NCBI GenBank assembly: GCA_905215045.1
Contig: CAJMOO010000006.1
Span: 1 to 39,540, forward strand
Direction: 5' to 3'
Origin: an uncultured bacterium
GTDB lineage: Bacteria > Bacillota_A > Clostridia > Lachnospirales > Lachnospiraceae
Length of the DNA: 39,540 nt
Made by a program: the position numbers and the translations under genes. Below are positions 36,189 to 39,540 of this stretch, piece by piece. The notes under the pieces are model-generated. The model saw only the letters and a list, made by a program, of their open reading frames with translations, made no database searches and had not been told where the DNA came from. Numbering within the stretch: the stretch's first letter is position 1; each line of letters opens with the position of its first letter.

Positions 36189-37247
36189 ATGAAACTAAAA
36201 AAGTTAATATGTATAGCGACGATCAGTGTTTTAGGGGTATTATCGTTTGCTGGATGTGCCAAGAAACAGGACGCAAAGAAGACAGAGACAAGCAGTGAAG
36301 CAAGTACACAGGAAGCAAGTGCGCAAATTTTTGCCATGGACACCTATATGAATCTGAAAGCATATGGAAAGAATGCACAAAAAGCAGTGGATGATGCTAA
36401 GAGTGAGATTGAGCGATTAGATCAGCTATGGTCAGCGGTAGATAAAAACAGTGAGATCTATCAGCTGAATCAGAAGAAAAAAATGAAAGTATCTGATGAG
36501 ACATTAGAATTGATCGAATTTGCAAAGAAAAAATCAAAAGAATCAAACGATGCTTTTGATATTTCTATCTATCCGATCGTGGAATTATGGGGATTTCCGA
36601 CACAGAAATATCGTGTGCCATCGGACAGTGAAATTCAGAAACTTCTGAAAAACGTAAATAGTCAGAAAATCAAAATTAATAAGAAAACAAATGTTGTGAC
36701 ATTAGAGAAGAATATGAAGATTGATCTTGGAGGAATTGCTAAAGGATACACATCACAAAGAATTGCAAAAATCTATAAAAAGGATGGTGTGAAAAGCGGT
36801 GTGATCAGTCTTGGTGGTAACGTACAGGCAATCGGAACAAAAACAGATGGAAGCCGATGGAAAGTCGGAGTGCAGTCACCAGATGATACAGAAAGTATGA
36901 TCGGTGCATATGAAGCTGCTGATGAAGCAGTCATTACATCTGGAGCATATGAAAGATACTTTGAGAAAGATGGGAAAACATATCATCATATCATTGATCC
37001 AGCAACTGGAAAACCATCCGAAAAAGATCTGAAATCAGTAACGATTATCAGTAAAAATGGTACATTATCTGATACATTGTCAACAACATTGTTTGTTATG
37101 GGGAAGGATAAAGCTATTTCTTACTGGAAGGAACACAGCAAAGAATTCAATATGATCCTTGTTGATGAAAATAATAAGGTATATATTTCACAGGGAATCA
37201 AAGATCATTTTAGTTCAGATAGTGATTTTACAGTAATAAAAAAATAA
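36189..37247 (+). CDS. apbE: FAD:protein FMN transferase ApbE (lipoprotein)
   Basis: A 352-residue extracytoplasmic flavin transferase that attaches FMN from FAD to Thr/Ser of target proteins, using Mg2+. It has a lipoprotein signal with lipobox SFAGC (lipidated C23) and a Ser/Glu-rich linker. The catalytic domain shows AMDTYMNLKAYG, DLGGIAKGYTSQRI, VISLGGNVQAIG and YHHIIDPATGKPSEKDL with the conserved His/Asp. Its likely substrates are the two FMN-binding proteins encoded directly downstream, which together have five target motifs. Confidence 0.95.
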   Translation: MKLKKLICIATISVLGVLSFAGCAKKQDAKKTETSSEASTQEASAQIFAMDTYMNLKAYGKNAQKAVDDAKSEIERLDQLWSAVDKNSEIYQLNQKKKMKVSDETLELIEFAKKKSKESNDAFDISIYPIVELWGFPTQKYRVPSDSEIQKLLKNVNSQKIKINKKTNVVTLEKNMKIDLGGIAKGYTSQRIAKIYKKDGVKSGVISLGGNVQAIGTKTDGSRWKVGVQSPDDTESMIGAYEAADEAVITSGAYERYFEKDGKTYHHIIDPATGKPSEKDLKSVTIISKNGTLSDTLSTTLFVMGKDKAISYWKEHSKEFNMILVDENNKVYISQGIKDHFSSDSDFTVIKK

Positions 37248-37284
37248 AACGTTAACAGATAGAAAGAGAGAAGGAAAAACAAAA

Positions 37285-38883
37285 ATGAAGATCATTGATC
37301 AGTTAAAGAAAGTCAATCTGATTCAGTTTGTGCCTGCGATTTTTGTGATCAGTCTGGTTGGAAACAGTGTTTTTGGATATACGGCACCAAAGTCAGAAAA
37401 ATCAAAAAATAATTCTGAAAATCAGGTAGAAGCTGCAACGACACAAGCGAAAAAGAAAACAAAGAAAGCAAATGCTGGGGATATTGATCTAAGCAAGATC
37501 AAGGATGGAACTTATGAAGGACAGGCAAACGGATATCGTGGTTTGGTAAAGGTTTCAGTTACTGTAAAAGATCATAAGATCACAGCGATCAAAGTATTAA
37601 GTAATTCCGATGATGCCGCATTTTTCAATCGTGCATCAGCAGGTGTGATCAAAAATATTCTGGCAAAGCAGTCATTAAAAGTTGATGTTGTCAGTGGAGC
37701 AACTTACAGTTCAAATGGAATCATTAAGGCAGTAAAAAATGCGTTAACAGGGGAAGAAGATAAATCATCCGCAAAAGCAGGCGGATCTTCTGCGAAATCT
37801 GCAGGAAGTGTTGGTACAGCGGATGAATCAGGAACATACAAAGATGGTACATTTATTGGAACAGCATCTGGATATCATGGCACTGTAAAAGTTTCTGTGA
37901 CGATCAAAAAGAATAAGATCAAATCAATTAAAATTTTGGAAAATCATGATGATGCAGCGTATTTTAACCGTGCAAAAGGTATTTTACTTCCATTAATGGT
38001 TAAGAAACAGAGTACAAATGTAGATGCAGTCAGCGGGGCTACATTTAGTTCCAATGGAATTATCAAAGCGGTACGAAATGCATTAAGCAAAGCAGCGGTT
38101 AATAAATCGTCTAGTGACAGCAGTTCTACATCTACGACAAAGGATACAACGAAGAAAGATACAACAGAGAAAGTATCAGGTACATACAAAGATGGTGTTT
38201 ACGAAGGAACTGGAACAGGATTCAGAGGAAAGATCACTGTCAGTGTCCGCATTAAGAAGAGCAAGATCGTAGAGATTAAACTTGTTAAAAATGAAAAAGA
38301 TGATGCGGCATATTTTGAACGTGCATGGTCCGAAGTTCCATTTAGTATTATTGCAATGCAGAGTGCAGATACAGATAAAGTTGATGCAGTTAGTGGTGCT
38401 ACATATAGTTCAAAAGGTATCATGGCAGCAGTCAGAGATGCGTTAAAGAAAGCATTGGCGAAAAAAGATACGGAAACTACAGTAGAAACAAATAATACGA
38501 ACAATAGTACAAATGATAATAATACGAATACTGATAATTCATCTGAGGATAATACAACAACTGTACCAACAACACCGACAGATCAAACGTATACAGGAAG
38601 TGCAGTATGTGAGCCAGATGAAGATGGAGATTTTGACGCATATGATCTTACTATAGAAGTTGTAGTTTCATCTGATGGAAAAGTAAAAGGAATCCAAAAT
38701 ATAAAATGGTCAGATAAAAGCATGCAATCATGGTATAAGGATGCGGAAAAAAAGATAGTTCCTCAATTGATCGCAAATGGTTTGGATACTTCAAAAAATT
38801 ATGACGTGGTAACAGGAGCAACATGTTCAAGCAATGCCTTGATCAATGCATACAAGAACGCAATTTCAAAGATAAACCAATAG
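37285..38883 (+). CDS. Membrane-anchored protein with four FMN-binding domains
   Basis: A 532-residue protein with one N-terminal hydrophobic segment (about 12-32: signal or anchor) and four tandem FMN_bind domains. The ApbE target motifs are VVSGATYSS (T140), AVSGATFSS (T253), AVSGATYSS (T373) and VVTGATCSS (T513), where the threonine would carry FMN by a phosphoester bond. Domains are joined by low-complexity Ser/Thr/Asn/Lys linkers (about 157-180, 268-298 and 393-435). The fourth domain is diverged, more acidic, and has Cys after GAT. It probably works as a flexible multi-flavin electron carrier outside the membrane. Confidence 0.9.
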   Translation: MKIIDQLKKVNLIQFVPAIFVISLVGNSVFGYTAPKSEKSKNNSENQVEAATTQAKKKTKKANAGDIDLSKIKDGTYEGQANGYRGLVKVSVTVKDHKITAIKVLSNSDDAAFFNRASAGVIKNILAKQSLKVDVVSGATYSSNGIIKAVKNALTGEEDKSSAKAGGSSAKSAGSVGTADESGTYKDGTFIGTASGYHGTVKVSVTIKKNKIKSIKILENHDDAAYFNRAKGILLPLMVKKQSTNVDAVSGATFSSNGIIKAVRNALSKAAVNKSSSDSSSTSTTKDTTKKDTTEKVSGTYKDGVYEGTGTGFRGKITVSVRIKKSKIVEIKLVKNEKDDAAYFERAWSEVPFSIIAMQSADTDKVDAVSGATYSSKGIMAAVRDALKKALAKKDTETTVETNNTNNSTNDNNTNTDNSSEDNTTTVPTTPTDQTYTGSAVCEPDEDGDFDAYDLTIEVVVSSDGKVKGIQNIKWSDKSMQSWYKDAEKKIVPQLIANGLDTSKNYDVVTGATCSSNALINAYKNAISKINQ

Positions 38884-38904
38884 GTAGAGGAACAAAAAAG
38901 AGAT

Positions 38905-39318
38905 ATGAAACAATTAAAAAAATACAAGCATTTCTTAATGAGACTTCTAAACCTTGTGCTGATCGTTGGAGTGTGTTTTGCATATCATAATATTGCAACG
39001 ATCCGAGCAGAAAAAGAAGCGAAGATCGTAGCTGAGAACAGTGGTTCGGGTTCATGGAAGGACGGAACTTATGAAGGCAGCGGTCAGGGATTTGGAGGTC
39101 AGATCGTTGTGAGTGTGACCATAAAAAATGGTTCCATCGATGACATTCAGATCAAAGAAGCGAAAAATGAAGATAGTGCATATTTTGATAATGCAAAAAA
39201 AATCATAGATACAATGAAACAAAAGCAGACAGCCGATGTTGATGTAGCCAGCGGAGCAACATACAGCTCAAAAGGTATCATTGCTGCTGTACAGAATGCT
39301 TTGAAGGAGGCGTCATAA
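38905..39318 (+). CDS. Small membrane-anchored FMN-binding protein
   Basis: A 137-residue protein with one N-terminal membrane helix (about 11-28, LMRLLNLVLIVGVCFAY) and one FMN_bind domain starting at WKDGTYEGSGQGFGG. The flavinylation motif is VASGATYSS (T119). It overlaps the next gene by one base (TAATG), so it is translationally coupled to the Fe-S membrane protein. It likely passes electrons between that membrane protein and the four-domain flavoprotein. This relay is inferred from gene order and family. Confidence 0.9.
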   Translation: MKQLKKYKHFLMRLLNLVLIVGVCFAYHNIATIRAEKEAKIVAENSGSGSWKDGTYEGSGQGFGGQIVVSVTIKNGSIDDIQIKEAKNEDSAYFDNAKKIIDTMKQKQTADVDVASGATYSSKGIIAAVQNALKEAS

Positions 39319-39540
39319 TGAATCTTAGACAAAAGAGAGACTTAAGACGCCTCACTCGGCAGATCATTCAGATCATCTTTTTCCTATGGATGCCGGCATT
39401 ATACACATCAGCATTTTCTGGTGTAAGGTATGTGATCGAACAGATCAGGGCAGGCAAGCCGATCGAGCAGAATGCATTTCTTGTAATGCTGATCGCATTA
39501 TGCGGATTTACCATTTTATTTGGAAGATTCTTCTGCGGAT
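39318..39540 (+). CDS. Membrane 4Fe-4S protein of the NapH/NosR-like group (partial, cut by window end)
   Basis: The first 74 codons of a gene that continues beyond the window. A basic N-terminus (MNLRQKRDLRRLTRQ) is followed by a membrane helix (IIQIIFFLWMPALYTSAF), a short loop and a second helix (FLVMLIALCGFTILFG). The last residues, FGRFFCG, are the start of the Fer4_5 signature FGRxFCGxxC that precedes 4Fe-4S ligands. AAGGAGG precedes ATG, which overlaps the previous stop. Such proteins move electrons across the membrane to FMN-binding partners. Assignment is by this motif and context. Confidence 0.8.
   Translation, partial: MNLRQKRDLRRLTRQIIQIIFFLWMPALYTSAFSGVRYVIEQIRAGKPIEQNAFLVMLIALCGFTILFGRFFCG

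Noticed and set aside
37285..39318. Repeated FMN_bind segments as an assembly duplication
   Set aside because: The copies differ throughout at the nucleotide level and keep frame and linkers, so they are real domains.

Overview
The window is a piece of a low-GC Firmicutes chromosome centred on the replication origin. The gene set, the AT-rich codon use and the family-level look of the proteins point to the Clostridia, most likely a Lachnospiraceae gut anaerobe. Anaerostipes is my guess for genus, at low confidence. The markers are dnaA, rpmH, two exact parS sites with parAB, and bipartite DnaA-box clusters on both sides of dnaA. Transcription runs away from the origin on both arms. Everything left of about 10.6 kb is on the minus strand and everything right of it is on the plus strand, except one small cupin gene, so genes are almost all co-oriented with replication.

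Left arm (1-10582, minus strand). dnaA, dnaN, yaaA, recF, gyrB and gyrA form the classical origin operon, closed by a long hairpin. A promoter embedded in that hairpin serves the two-subunit class I fumarase (fumA-fumB). Next come a tRNA-Ser(GCU) with its own promoter and intrinsic terminator, then two strong tandem sigma70/A-type promoters firing off the left edge, probably towards an rRNA operon.

Origin. The dnaA-dnaN gap holds DnaA boxes, a box pair and a DnaA-trio-like triplet run followed by AT-rich DNA, which is the expected layout of the unwinding site. The rpmH-dnaA gap holds a second box cluster and the divergent dnaA and rpmH promoters.

Right arm, conserved part (10886-23930). rpmH-rnpA-yidD-yidC-jag is followed by mnmE-mnmG-rsmG, an unrecognised coiled-coil protein, argS, two parS sites, parA-parB, a DUF4446 membrane protein and serS.

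Right arm, accessory part (23931-39540). There is a Bce-type peptide-antibiotic sensing and resistance module: response regulator, intramembrane-sensing kinase and ABC transporter, with a BceR-like operator. It is split by a PHP phosphatase and a divergent cupin gene. Then come a DeoR-type regulator and 1-phosphofructokinase behind a 10-bp phased repeat, and a 5-formyltetrahydrofolate cyclo-ligase. Three tandem secreted lysine-rich paralogues of unknown function follow. The window ends in an extracytoplasmic flavin electron-transfer locus: ApbE flavin transferase, a four-domain FMN-binding protein, a one-domain FMN-binding protein, and the start of a membrane 4Fe-4S protein cut by the window end. 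A near-perfect palindromic operator sits at the promoter of that locus. The accessory part is where new biology is most likely, chiefly the tandem secreted paralogues and the regulation of the neighbouring flavin locus.
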